Shown here in pieces: positions 31,403-41,045 of a DNA stretch of 64,000 nucleotides. Every line of letters starts with the position of its first letter. Position 1 is the stretch's first letter. The notes under the pieces are model-generated. The model was not told where the DNA came from. It saw only the letters and a list, made by a program, of their open reading frames with translations, and made no database searches. The translations under genes and the position numbers were made by a program. The stretch comes from Phycisphaerae bacterium (GTDB lineage Bacteria; Planctomycetota; Phycisphaerae; Phycisphaerales; SM1A02), in the NCBI GenBank assembly GCA_002702575.1, contig PAAJ01000016.1, positions 204,282 through 268,281 on the forward strand, read 5' to 3'.

Positions 31403-32503
31403 TCACTGCTTTTCGATCAGCAGTTCCTGCTCGCCATACTGTGCGAGAAGATATCGCCAGGAGCGGGATTCAAGAATACTGAGCAATTCGATGTTGAATG
31501 GTTCGATTCGCTGACTGCCTGAAGGAAAGGCATAGCACAATCGCTCAGGATGGAAGTTGCCCTCGATGATCAAACCCGCATTCGAATCGTATTTCGATAC
31601 GAGCCAACTGATCGCCGAACGGTCTCCCACGAAGACCTTGATCGAGCCGTCAAGGACGGCGTTCATGCCATCCTGCAGGGACGTGTAGAGCGTTGTGGAA
31701 ATGTTGTTTTCATTCATCCAGGTGGTCGCTTCGGATCCATCGAGAGATCCGACATCGAGCCCTCTGAGATTCTGGATGTTGGAGACCCGGGGTCCCATGC
31801 GTCCCATGGTCATGCTGGATGCCACCGTGCCCGTGAAGGCCGACAGCAGAATGATGGAGAGAAAGATCCAGATCAGACCGAGGACACGCCCCGCAGCCGT
31901 CCGGGGTGCCTTGTCTCCATACCCCACAGTGCTCATCGTCACCATCGACCACCAGATACCACTTCCAAATCCATGCGTCGCATGCCCGCCGAAGTGATCG
32001 GCATTACGGCGTCTCTCGGCCCACCAGATCAACATTCCGAAAAGAATGCAGATGACGACCAGTGACCCCGTCAACTGAAGAAATGCCGAATCGCCAAGAT
32101 GGGAGAGGATGTCAAAGACATTTCGTACAGGCTCCTTCAGTGTCACCATCGTGACACCGGTATCGAGGTAGGAAGCGCTGAAATCCATTTCCTTTTCACG
32201 CGCACTGGTTCGTGTAATCGCACCGAGTGCGACATCGACCTTGCCGTTCTTCACTTTCTCAAGCAGTTCCGAAAGAGAAGATGTCTCGTACTTCCATTTC
32301 CAGCCCATCCCTCTGGCAACCATTTCCCACAGTTCGATGGAGACACCAGTGAATCGACCGTTGTTGTCAATGACGAATGGAGGCTCTACGGCGATTCCAA
32401 CGGAGAGCACCTGGTCAGTCTGTGCCTTGGCGTCGACCGCCTTGGCTTGGGTGTCATCAGGAAACATGAAGAGACTGGCAATCACCAGAATGAAATGAAG
32501 CAT
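31403..32503 (-). CDS. Prokaryotic ionotropic glutamate-receptor-type potassium channel
   Basis: About 366 residues with GluR0 architecture: signal peptide, a first periplasmic-binding lobe (about 30-130; SVGIAVEPPFV, AITRTSAREKEMDFSASY), membrane helix M1 (about 143-161), a re-entrant pore loop with the potassium selectivity filter TVGYG at 192-196, helix M2 (about 206-229), then the second binding lobe (about 245-345) with Asp294 in VGDRSA, the position that binds amino-acid ligands. It should open a potassium pore when an amino acid or similar ligand binds outside. The ATG at 32503 is chosen because GAGAGGATG precedes it; a GTG at 32524 would overlap the upstream gene. It is the last gene of the four-gene PVC operon. 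Confidence 0.9.
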   Translation of the reverse strand: MLHFILVIASLFMFPDDTQAKAVDAKAQTDQVLSVGIAVEPPFVIDNNGRFTGVSIELWEMVARGMGWKWKYETSSLSELLEKVKNGKVDVALGAITRTSAREKEMDFSASYLDTGVTMVTLKEPVRNVFDILSHLGDSAFLQLTGSLVVICILFGMLIWWAERRRNADHFGGHATHGFGSGIWWSMVTMSTVGYGDKAPRTAAGRVLGLIWIFLSIILLSAFTGTVASSMTMGRMGPRVSNIQNLRGLDVGSLDGSEATTWMNENNISTTLYTSLQDGMNAVLDGSIKVFVGDRSAISWLVSKYDSNAGLIIEGNFHPERLCYAFPSGSQRIEPFNIELLSILESRSWRYLLAQYGEQELLIEKQ

Positions 32504-32520
32504 CACGGATACATCCTCTC

Positions 32521-35500
32521 TCACTGCCTGGGTCTGCGTTTCACCGTCATCACGCCGTTCATCATCGGCCAGTGACCGGGGAAGGTACAGACATATGGAT
32601 ATCGACCCGGCCTGTCTGGAGCGATGAACAGTATGTCATCGGTCTCATCGGGCTCGACCAGTGCCAGGACATGCATGATCTCCTTCATGTCGGGAACATA
32701 GTTCATGGCAACTGCATCAGGGCCGGTACCAAGGTTGTCCGCAGCCGTTCCGACTTTTCGCATTGATCCCGGCTTGCAGATCAGAAGATTGTGGGGCATC
32801 GAATCATCATTGGTCAATGTGATTCGAACAGGCTGACCCGCCTGAACATCGAACCGCCGAATGTCATAGATCATTCTGTCGGCAACCGCCAGAATGTCGA
32901 CTTCCTTGATCCTGAAAGCTTCCTGTTCAGGTGACCAGAACGCCTGGGGCACCGGCTGCATCGCCTCGATGGCCGACAGCGCGAGATCCGGAGTCTCATC
33001 GGATGCGGCATACGGCGTCAAGGCGATCATGGCGTCCTGTTCACGACCGGGAATCGATGTCATCGTTCTCATGGCGGATTCGACCAGTTCATGGTCCCAC
33101 GACCGTCCCGGCTCGATCCTGGAATGGAACTGCGGCGCTGGAAGATCCGCCACTTGCCATGACACCGCTCGATCTGCATCCAGAATCTCAATGGAGAAGC
33201 CATTCAATCTCTGGTCATAGGGTCGCTCGGAACGACCCCAGATCGTGATGGCATCAATCGGAACAGTCTCTCCCAGATCGACTTCCCAATAGGGATCCGG
33301 ATCATCTTCGCGTGTATGTGTTGAGGTCCCATCGGAAAACACACCACTTGTTCTGCCATCCAGTGCAAGCGATGCATGTCCATCCCACCCTGTACTCGAC
33401 TGGACGGCTGTCTTGCCCAGAGCCACATTTCTGTCGCGGCTCTCGACCTCTACCTCCGCCAGTGTGATCGTTCCAGGACGCGGCAGCGACAGGCGGACGT
33501 AGCGACCTTCGGGAGCCTGCTGCATGGCATCCAGTTCAGACAGTTCCGGGAGCAGTGAACGAGAAAGGTTCCATGCCTCCTCGCGAAGATCTGCTGAATC
33601 CTCCCGCTCTGACAATCTTGACAGTGACGACATCAGCTCAAATCTTGCGCGACGGCTGTCCGAACTCGTTCCGGCCAGTTGCCAGGTCTGCTCGAGATTC
33701 GAATCCACCACTGCAATGGCCGCCCATGCCGCTTCTCTGAGCCTTGATGATGCAGCAGGATCATTCGTCAATTCAAGCAGTTGCTCCCGGATTTCCGCCA
33801 GCTCGGCACGTGGTATTTCAAGGAGCATGGACAGACCGTCATCAAGGGCATCTCGATCCGGATGGAGCTTGCTGAGACCATGAACCAGTTCACCGGCCGG
33901 TGTCCGGTCGGTTCGTTCAGCCATCCATTGAACCGCCCGTTGTCGCTCATCGACCTGCAGTCCCGGCCTTCTCAGTCGTTCTCGTGCCACGAAGTGATCC
34001 AGTGGCTTCTCGAGAAGCTCGGCATCTTCAAGCTGCTGAAGTCGCCAGGCGGCTGTCCCTTCACCGGTGGGCGTCCCCCATGGACTCAACGCAGCCAGTG
34101 TTCTGTTGAAGGTCACCTCGAAATCGGAATCCATCGGCTGAATGGTTGCGAGACCGGCCAGTTCCGCCGCACGAACATCGGGCACATGGCCCAGTGCCAC
34201 GACTGCTTCAAGACGAACCCGCTCGTTCGGATCAAGGACACCTCGTTCGAGCATCGGAAATGGATCCTCGATGTCATCCATCCACCAGCGAAGAACACGC
34301 ATGCCGGCCATTCGAGCACTTGGTTCGTCCGCCGTCAGAACACGTTCGAGCAGAGATTCATCAACATGATTCAACCCCTGGTGAATCCACAGGGCTTCAG
34401 CCAGATGGTGCTCATATTCAGGATCGTTCGGATCCAGTGAAGCGACCCAGCGATCCAGTTCAGGCAGAATCTGATCTGCGTCACCTTCCTGCAGGGCTCT
34501 TCGTGCGAGTGCACGTGTTCGATTCTCATAGGCTTTCAGCAGATCCAATTGCTCTGGAATGGAAGCGCCCTCGATCACCGGAGGCGTGGACAACGGTCGA
34601 TCCGGATAGGTGATTCTCCAGACCCGCCCGTGGTCATGGTCCCGACGATCATCACGTACGTTGAACTGCATGTGACCAACGATCGGATTGGCCCAATCAA
34701 GAACATAGAAGCCACCATCCGGTCCGACCTGCATGCTGACTGGTCGAAAACTCGTGTCCGTCGACTGAAGGAGCTCCATCGGCAAGGCCTCGGTCCGCCA
34801 GCCGGAACCGACTTCCTCAAGGTCGTACCACCGCAGACCATGGAAGCCAATGCATTGACTTGTGACAAATCGTCCCTGGACTTCTTCTGGCAAATGCGAT
34901 GAACGGATGAATTCACTGCCGGATGCGGGGCGGCGTCCACCTGGCGTAAACGATCGGATGTTCCGATACGGACCCTGGCCCTTGATGTCATCCGGATAGG
35001 TATGGGCACCCATCAAATGAGCAAGACAGTAATTGTAGCCGTTGGAGGCATCGGAAATCACGCTCTGCCCCCACCGGTCGATGGCATGTCCCCATGGATT
35101 CGCAAAGGGAAAGCTCACGACGATGTCCACTTCTTCCGTATCGGGCTTGTACCTGATCACACCGCCATGCCGAAGTCTGCGAGGTCCCCACGGTGTCTCG
35201 ATCTGAGTGTGATGAAACGTTCCCTCATTGAAATAGATCGCGCCGTCATGGCCCCAGGTGAATGCCGACATCGAATGGTGACTGTCCTCTGCGCCGAAGC
35301 CGTGCAGGACGACTTCCTGTTCATCTGCGATGAAATCGCCATCAAGATCTCGAAGGTGAAGGAGATTCGGCTGGGAAACGATGTACGCGCCGCCGTCACC
35401 CAGTACGAATCCAGTCGGGATATAGAGACCATCCGCGAAGATCGTCTGCTTGTCGGCGACGCCGTCGCCATCCACATCCTCGAGGACAAGCAGTTTGTCA

Positions 35501-35778
35501 CGTGGCTGTTCGCCCGGCTCGAGATGAGGATAGGTCGGGGATACGGCGACCCAGAGTCGACCTCCCGCATCGAAGGTCATCGCGATCGGATTGGCGAGCT
35601 CGGGAAACATCTCTTCGGATGCAAAACAATTGATCGCGTATCCATCAGGAAGAATGAAGGAATCAAGAGCAGCCTCCACGGATGGCACGGGGCGATCCTC
35701 GGGTCGACTGGGAGCGGCATCCTGCATGGCTCCAAGAACGCTGGTCATCAGAATCAATGGCATCAGGAGAGTCATCAA
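32521..35778 (-). CDS. PVC-type propeller/HEAT/discoidin protein with an azurin-like copper domain
   Basis: A 1085-residue exported protein. After a signal peptide comes a membrane-bound-dehydrogenase-type beta-propeller (about 40-420; MTFDAGGRLWVAVSPTYP, DVDGDGVADKQTIFADG, calcium-like DxDxDG loops), HEAT-like repeats (about 450-760), a discoidin-like carbohydrate-binding domain (about 800-900; NVALGKTAVQSS, YWEVDLG) and a C-terminal cupredoxin domain. In the last, SMPHNLL supplies His, and Cys1064, His1069 and Met1073 have exactly azurin's C-x4-H-x3-M spacing, so it should bind a type 1 copper and carry electrons. No CxxCH heme site is present. Its start overlaps the SGNH stop by four bases. 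Substrate unknown; a sugar-alcohol or polysaccharide oxidation is inferred only from family context. Confidence 0.88.
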   Translation of the reverse strand: MMTLLMPLILMTSVLGAMQDAAPSRPEDRPVPSVEAALDSFILPDGYAINCFASEEMFPELANPIAMTFDAGGRLWVAVSPTYPHLEPGEQPRDKLLVLEDVDGDGVADKQTIFADGLYIPTGFVLGDGGAYIVSQPNLLHLRDLDGDFIADEQEVVLHGFGAEDSHHSMSAFTWGHDGAIYFNEGTFHHTQIETPWGPRRLRHGGVIRYKPDTEEVDIVVSFPFANPWGHAIDRWGQSVISDASNGYNYCLAHLMGAHTYPDDIKGQGPYRNIRSFTPGGRRPASGSEFIRSSHLPEEVQGRFVTSQCIGFHGLRWYDLEEVGSGWRTEALPMELLQSTDTSFRPVSMQVGPDGGFYVLDWANPIVGHMQFNVRDDRRDHDHGRVWRITYPDRPLSTPPVIEGASIPEQLDLLKAYENRTRALARRALQEGDADQILPELDRWVASLDPNDPEYEHHLAEALWIHQGLNHVDESLLERVLTADEPSARMAGMRVLRWWMDDIEDPFPMLERGVLDPNERVRLEAVVALGHVPDVRAAELAGLATIQPMDSDFEVTFNRTLAALSPWGTPTGEGTAAWRLQQLEDAELLEKPLDHFVARERLRRPGLQVDERQRAVQWMAERTDRTPAGELVHGLSKLHPDRDALDDGLSMLLEIPRAELAEIREQLLELTNDPAASSRLREAAWAAIAVVDSNLEQTWQLAGTSSDSRRARFELMSSLSRLSEREDSADLREEAWNLSRSLLPELSELDAMQQAPEGRYVRLSLPRPGTITLAEVEVESRDRNVALGKTAVQSSTGWDGHASLALDGRTSGVFSDGTSTHTREDDPDPYWEVDLGETVPIDAITIWGRSERPYDQRLNGFSIEILDADRAVSWQVADLPAPQFHSRIEPGRSWDHELVESAMRTMTSIPGREQDAMIALTPYAASDETPDLALSAIEAMQPVPQAFWSPEQEAFRIKEVDILAVADRMIYDIRRFDVQAGQPVRITLTNDDSMPHNLLICKPGSMRKVGTAADNLGTGPDAVAMNYVPDMKEIMHVLALVEPDETDDILFIAPDRPGRYPYVCTFPGHWPMMNGVMTVKRRPRQ

Positions 35779-36737
35779 TAGTCCTCCTCCTGAATCTCGC
35801 AGGTCACATCACCAGGGGGCAGTGACCAGATGACCTGATCTGCCTCGCTGACGAGTTCATCCAGCTTTTTCATTTCATCCGGAAAATTCTGTGATCCATA
35901 GGGCTCGTGCCGACGTCCGTAGACGTACTCCGTATTCACGGGCCGCCAGCGTTGAAAGAACAGCTGATTCTTGGCAAGAACCGCTCGACGAACCGCCGCC
36001 TGCGACTCCTGATCTTGAACGGCATCGCCATCCGAGGAGTCGTTGCCAAGGCGTCCAAGGAGATCAAGCTGCTCGGCCATTGAACAGGCTGCCAGCCGGT
36101 AACCGGAGGCGTTGGGATGAATCCCGTTGATCGTCAGCGGGCCTTCGCCACGATCCATGGCTTCTCGTGTCGGCGTGAAGAGATCAATGAAGACGAGATC
36201 ATGTGAAACGGCCGCCCGACGCATCGCGTCGACATATCTCTGAAGGATGAAATTATGTTCCACACCATCCGGCAATGGTTCACCAAGATCTTCATGCGCA
36301 ATCGGGGACACCAGGATGATCCTGGGTGGCGTCGATCCGTTGTATGTATTGGCACGTTGTGTGGTGATCCACGCGTCCAGATCTCGACTGAATCCATCAA
36401 GTCCATCATCTCCGGAATAGGATTCATTCATGCCGAAACACGCGATGATCACATCCGTTTCATGATTTGAAAGCCACTCTTTCATCCCGATGAAATTGAG
36501 CGGTCGCGGCTGAAGAGAGACTTCATCGCCACTCCAACCGAAGTTTCGAATGCTCAACCGATGGCCAGGATGAGCTGCATGAAGCAGTGATTCGAATTGC
36601 CCATCCAGCTGCATTCGTTCCGCAAAGGTGTTTCCGACGATGGCAATTCGATCGCCTTGTCCGAAAACAGGATCGCCCGGATCAGCCACTGTCTGGAACG
36701 TTGCAAGAAGGAAAGCAAGGCCGGCAAGAATCATCAT
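35775..36737 (-). CDS. SGNH/GDSL hydrolase-like protein with altered catalytic residues
   Basis: A 320-residue exported protein (hydrophobic MMILAGLAFLLATFQTV) with the SGNH fold blocks recognisable but changed. Block I reads GNTF (35-38) where GDS(L) is expected, block II is FGWSGDE, block III is FGMNE (101-105) in place of GxND, and block V is NGIHPN (204-209) where DGxHPN is usual. The His is kept, but the nucleophile Ser and the Asp appear replaced by Thr and Asn. GNTxA(E/D)RM starts are common in planctomycete relatives that sit beside propeller proteins. It is in the PVC operon, between the 1209- and 1085-residue genes, and probably binds or modifies an acylated glycan. Confidence 0.8.
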   Translation of the reverse strand: MMILAGLAFLLATFQTVADPGDPVFGQGDRIAIVGNTFAERMQLDGQFESLLHAAHPGHRLSIRNFGWSGDEVSLQPRPLNFIGMKEWLSNHETDVIIACFGMNESYSGDDGLDGFSRDLDAWITTQRANTYNGSTPPRIILVSPIAHEDLGEPLPDGVEHNFILQRYVDAMRRAAVSHDLVFIDLFTPTREAMDRGEGPLTINGIHPNASGYRLAACSMAEQLDLLGRLGNDSSDGDAVQDQESQAAVRRAVLAKNQLFFQRWRPVNTEYVYGRRHEPYGSQNFPDEMKKLDELVSEADQVIWSLPPGDVTCEIQEEDY

Positions 36738-36777
36738 TTCGCGAGAATACCAGCCCTCGGTCAGTCCGTGCAGCCGG

Positions 36778-39700
36778 TCACTCTGAAGTCTCCCGAAGAG
36801 TCTTCAAATAGGCGATCACATCACGAAGTTGCGAAGGATCGAGATGTTGTGCCATGCCCGGCATGGCTGAGGCCGTTCCGTAACCTTCCGTGATCTCCGC
36901 CTGGGGCTCGAGGAGCGACCGAACCAGTCCATCGGAATCCTGGCGATTCGCGATGCCGTCCAGAGAAGGTCCGGCCGTCCCACCTGTTCCTTCAACCACG
37001 TGACATCGAAGACACGCCGCACTCGAATGGTAGAAGACCAGCTCACGCCCCTTGACCGGATCACCTCCGGCATCGCTCAATCGGTAGATCTCTGGATAAC
37101 CCGCCTCGGAGGAAACATCCCATGTTCGAAGCAGATCCCGATGCCGAGCATCATCACGCTTTCTGGCTGCCAGAACGATGTCCATGGCCAGTGCGCTGTC
37201 TTCCTTCGCAATGTTCTCAAGGCTGTCTGCCAGGACCTGTGCACTTTCATCATCCGACAGATACGCCGCTGATTCGATGCCAGCCTTGCGTTGGTGTCGA
37301 TCCGTAGAGGTCATGGCTTCGATGACAAGCGGAACCGCCGTATCAGGATCCCATTGTGCCTTCAATCGAAGTCCCTCGGACCGGACGACTGGATTTCCAC
37401 TGTCCAGTGCTGTCTGAATGGAGTCCGATCGCGTTCCCTCATCACGAACCAGAAGTCTCAGCATCGAGATTCGGTGATCCGTTTGCGCCGACTCGTCCTT
37501 CAGGGTATTCACAAGCAACCGGGTATCAAGCTGAAGGTCATGTGCTCCGGCAATCTCACGGGCCGGTGCAGCGACGACTTCATCCGATGTGGACAGTGCC
37601 GGAAGCACGCTGGACATGGCTGACTTCCATGTCTCCAGAGGTCGCGTCTGAGCGGTCTGTTGGAATCTTCCATGAACGCCCTCGCGCGGATCAGGCGATG
37701 GCCATTGACGCAGAATCTCCATCGCTTCTGCCCGGATGACATCCGATTGAAATTCATCCAACGCGATCCTCGAGACGATCTCGATCCGCTCCGGGTCACC
37801 GCATTCCAGCGCTGCCGCCAGACTTCGTCTGAGAATCGCCTGCCTGGTCCGGTCGACGACCGGCGCTCCGATTGGTCGTTGCCATGTTCCATCAGGCAGC
37901 CTCCAACCGATCGCAAGATGGTCACTGCCGGTTCCATCACTGTGTCTGGCGTCGAGAATCCATGGAACACCCGCCTTCATGTGAACTGGTTTCGACAGCT
38001 GTCCCGGTTCAGCGTTCCAGGTGTCGACAGGAGTCCAGGCCTTCACATGTGACAGGCGAATACTGGCTTCAGGTTCATCTTCAGGCCACGCATGAAGCAC
38101 GGCCGCATCATCACTCGTCAGAGCAAACCGGTATTCACCGGTCAATGGCGGGACGACTCGACCGGTCATCCGAGTTACGAATCGATCGCGCTGACTGGGA
38201 TTCATCACGAAACCGGTGAGGTCCAGAATCTCGTCTGGATCACCTTCAAAGACGTCATGAACCATCAGATCCTCTGCGCCCAGGGGTCCGACGTCCTCGA
38301 AGATCTCGACGACCACGTCCTGATCCGGAATCGTCGGTGAACCATCCGACAGAAGCGTGGGCAACAGATCCGCCAGCGCTTGCTTGCCTTCCTGAATGGG
38401 AACATCGTAGATGGCACGAGCCGCCTCGGCAGCAATGAGCGCATCCGAATCTCGAAGCATCAGTGCGACGGATGGATCCTTCAGCCTGCGCAGTGCCAGC
38501 ACCGCAGCAAGACGTACGGCAGGCATCGGATCTCCAAGCAACTCCAGCAATCGCTCATGATCCTGGATTCTTGAAAGCGCGACCACACCGGCATGCCTCA
38601 ACCATTCATCTTCATTGTCGTTCGACCAGAGCATCTCGATGATGGAATCGATGTCTTCGGACACTCCAATCCGGCCAAGCCCCATGGTGGCCTGGTACAC
38701 CACTCGGGAGGATTCATCGAACATCAGACCGACCAGATCCTCACGGGCTGGCGCATACGACTCGTCACCGAGGACACGCGCAGCCTGGGCCCGGATCTCG
38801 GGATCATCATCCCATGCGATTTCCCGGACGATCTCCAGAGGGTGTGATGCATCCTCTTCGGTCCAGTCCCCATACCGGGCGATCATGCCAAGCGCCCAGA
38901 GCGCGTGAATCCTCGCGATCTGTTCCCGACTGCTGTCTTCGATGACCGCCTTCAGTGGTTGTACGGAAGACTCGCCACGGTAGGCGAGTTCATAATGTGC
39001 CTTGCGCCGAACTCGGCGATCAGCATGTCCAAGCAGTTCAATGAGAACATCCAGGGACTCATTCTGAATGCCCCTCGCGACAAGCTCCGCGGTTCGAACC
39101 AGATCTTCGTTTCCTGAAGCGTTGCGATCAGTCAGGCGAAGCATCCGACCGGTCTGCGTGCTGTACCAGCCTTCGACCCAGTCCGACACAAGCATGCTGC
39201 CGTCCCAGTCGAAGTCGACGTCCGTGCAGAGAATGCCGGTCACGAAATCGTGGACATCCTCGACCTTGAAACCGGCTCCGTCCGGAACCATCTGCATGGC
39301 GATCACACCACTGTTGGTGGGACCACCAAGAAAATTGCACATGAAGAAGTGATCGTCATATCGATCGGACAGACCCTGCCCTGGATAGAACACGAATCCC
39401 GAAGGCCCTGAACCGACATGCGCCAGTGGCGGAAGACTCCACGCCGGCCTGCCTGCATGCGCAGTCCTCCAGAGTCCTTCCTGATCCCAGGGGCCCCTGT
39501 TGTTCGAGCCCCCCAGTGTCTGATAGTTCATTTCCCATCCGGTCTCGCTGGCTTCCGCGCAGTAGACCATCCTCGCCCGATCACCACCATCGGAGTTGTT
39601 GTCTCCGGTGAAGAGATAGCCATACCGGTCAAAGGCGATTTCCTGCGGATTGCGCAAGCCCGTGCAGAACACCTCGAGATTGGATCCATCCGGTTCACAT

Positions 39701-40407
39701 CGAAAGATGGCACCTGTTCGCGGGTTGGACAGCGTCCGGCCCTCATCGGTTTCGACGAAGTACCCACGATCCCCGATGGACCAGTAGATGCGACCATCCG
39801 GCCCCCATGCCAATCCATGCATGTCGTGCCCTCGGAGCGCATCTCGTACTCCGAATCCCGAATGGATCGGGTCCCTCAGTTCCGCGATCCCGTCTTCATC
39901 CTGATCCTGCAATCGCCACAGATGGGGAATACACGTGTACCAGACTTCATCGCCATTCACGATCAGACCAGCACCCGTGCCGTCAAGCACTTCGTTGAAT
40001 CCGACGGCGAAGGGCTTCACGAGATCCGCACGCCCGTCACCGTTGGAATCCTGGAGAAGTCGAACGCGATCTTCCTTCTCGGTGTACCACTGCATGCCGT
40101 TGGCACGCTTGTCAGACCACTTCCTGTATTTTTCAAGGCGATCTTCAATGGTGGTGGCCGCGAGATCATCCAGCAGCCAGTATGGCTGAGAACGATTGTC
40201 TTCCACACCATGCTCCTGTCGAAACGATTCGGCGACATAGACTCGACCCGTGTCATCGATGCAGAATGCGACCGGATCCGTGATGTCGGGCGTCTCCGCC
40301 CAGACCTCGATGTCGATGTCCTCGACTGCACGAGGCTGTGGAGCAGCAGTCGATTGACCCGGCCCCTGGAACACGAGCATGGATGAAATGAATAGGAAGA
40401 AAACCAT
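36778..40407 (-). CDS. PVC-type propeller/HEAT/PA14 protein with C-terminal cytochrome c
   Basis: A 1209-residue exported protein. A signal peptide (MVFFLFISSMLVFQG) is followed by a membrane-bound-dehydrogenase-type beta-propeller (about 25-450; DDTGRVYVAES, LLQDSNGDGRADL, WGPDGRIYWSIGDRG), HEAT repeats (about 460-700), a PA14-like domain (about 725-870; LTGEYRFALTSDDAAVL, a glycan-binding fold), more HEAT repeats and a cytochrome c domain with CLRCH at 1132-1136 and an axial Met in SAMPGM. It likely oxidises a carbohydrate-related substrate and hands electrons to its heme. The start is set at 40407, since the open frame to 40617 encodes no signal-like sequence and would overlap cheW. It is the first gene of the operon. 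Confidence 0.88.
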   Translation of the reverse strand: MVFFLFISSMLVFQGPGQSTAAPQPRAVEDIDIEVWAETPDITDPVAFCIDDTGRVYVAESFRQEHGVEDNRSQPYWLLDDLAATTIEDRLEKYRKWSDKRANGMQWYTEKEDRVRLLQDSNGDGRADLVKPFAVGFNEVLDGTGAGLIVNGDEVWYTCIPHLWRLQDQDEDGIAELRDPIHSGFGVRDALRGHDMHGLAWGPDGRIYWSIGDRGYFVETDEGRTLSNPRTGAIFRCEPDGSNLEVFCTGLRNPQEIAFDRYGYLFTGDNNSDGGDRARMVYCAEASETGWEMNYQTLGGSNNRGPWDQEGLWRTAHAGRPAWSLPPLAHVGSGPSGFVFYPGQGLSDRYDDHFFMCNFLGGPTNSGVIAMQMVPDGAGFKVEDVHDFVTGILCTDVDFDWDGSMLVSDWVEGWYSTQTGRMLRLTDRNASGNEDLVRTAELVARGIQNESLDVLIELLGHADRRVRRKAHYELAYRGESSVQPLKAVIEDSSREQIARIHALWALGMIARYGDWTEEDASHPLEIVREIAWDDDPEIRAQAARVLGDESYAPAREDLVGLMFDESSRVVYQATMGLGRIGVSEDIDSIIEMLWSNDNEDEWLRHAGVVALSRIQDHERLLELLGDPMPAVRLAAVLALRRLKDPSVALMLRDSDALIAAEAARAIYDVPIQEGKQALADLLPTLLSDGSPTIPDQDVVVEIFEDVGPLGAEDLMVHDVFEGDPDEILDLTGFVMNPSQRDRFVTRMTGRVVPPLTGEYRFALTSDDAAVLHAWPEDEPEASIRLSHVKAWTPVDTWNAEPGQLSKPVHMKAGVPWILDARHSDGTGSDHLAIGWRLPDGTWQRPIGAPVVDRTRQAILRRSLAAALECGDPERIEIVSRIALDEFQSDVIRAEAMEILRQWPSPDPREGVHGRFQQTAQTRPLETWKSAMSSVLPALSTSDEVVAAPAREIAGAHDLQLDTRLLVNTLKDESAQTDHRISMLRLLVRDEGTRSDSIQTALDSGNPVVRSEGLRLKAQWDPDTAVPLVIEAMTSTDRHQRKAGIESAAYLSDDESAQVLADSLENIAKEDSALAMDIVLAARKRDDARHRDLLRTWDVSSEAGYPEIYRLSDAGGDPVKGRELVFYHSSAACLRCHVVEGTGGTAGPSLDGIANRQDSDGLVRSLLEPQAEITEGYGTASAMPGMAQHLDPSQLRDVIAYLKTLRETSE

Positions 40408-40481
40408 GACAGAGAGCGTCCTGTTGTTGACTGGGCCAGTGTAGCCCTTTCTGAAGCCTTCAACGCCTCGGGGCCGGTACC

Positions 40482-41045
40482 ATGAGACCTCCGATGACCA
40501 CTCAGGAACATTCAGATGATTCCAGAAAGATGACTCGCTCGAAAACACGAGAAGAGGTCGCCGACTGGCTCGACATCCTGAGGAATCCCGATTCATCTGA
40601 ACTTCCGGCTCATCCAAGTTTTCTCTTTTTCAGACACGCCGGCCGTGAACTCGCACTTCCAGCAGCCTGTATTGGAAGTGTCGGGACCGTTGGATACACC
40701 CATCGTGTACCACACAGACATGGGCCCCTTCTCAAAGGGCTCGCTGCTGCAGACGGCGAACTGGTTCCATTGATCGAACTGGCCACCGCCATCGGCCTAG
40801 ATACCGATCATCAGGAAGTCGATCGTGTTCCGAGACTCTTGATTCTGTCACCACCGGATTCCTCGGAAGCGTCATGGGCGATCATCGTCGACAAGGTGTA
40901 CGGAGTTGAGATGTCGGATCCATCTTCCTGGTCGAACGACACCTCTTCACCATTCATCACGTCCGAAGTCGAGACACCACGGGGCCCCGCACATGTGATC
41001 GATACGACAGCGCTTCTTGACACCATGGAAGCGGTCTTCCAATGA
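40482..41045 (+). CDS. cheW: CheW-like coupling protein
   Basis: A 187-residue cytoplasmic protein, almost entirely one CheW domain (about 45-185): FLFFRHAGRELALPAACIGSV, LLKGLAAADGELVPLIELA and WAIIVDKVYGV are the family strands. It couples a receptor to CheA. The N-terminal 40 residues are polar and not conserved; ATG 40494 is an alternative start. Its stop overlaps the cheA start by four bases. No methyl-accepting receptor gene is present in the window. Confidence 0.88.
   Translation: MRPPMTTQEHSDDSRKMTRSKTREEVADWLDILRNPDSSELPAHPSFLFFRHAGRELALPAACIGSVGTVGYTHRVPHRHGPLLKGLAAADGELVPLIELATAIGLDTDHQEVDRVPRLLILSPPDSSEASWAIIVDKVYGVEMSDPSSWSNDTSSPFITSEVETPRGPAHVIDTTALLDTMEAVFQ

Noticed and set aside
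39418..40386. A plus-strand open frame of 322 codons inside the 1209-residue propeller gene
   Set aside because: The minus-strand protein is clearly coding with domain motifs; the plus-strand product is Arg/Pro-rich without structure.
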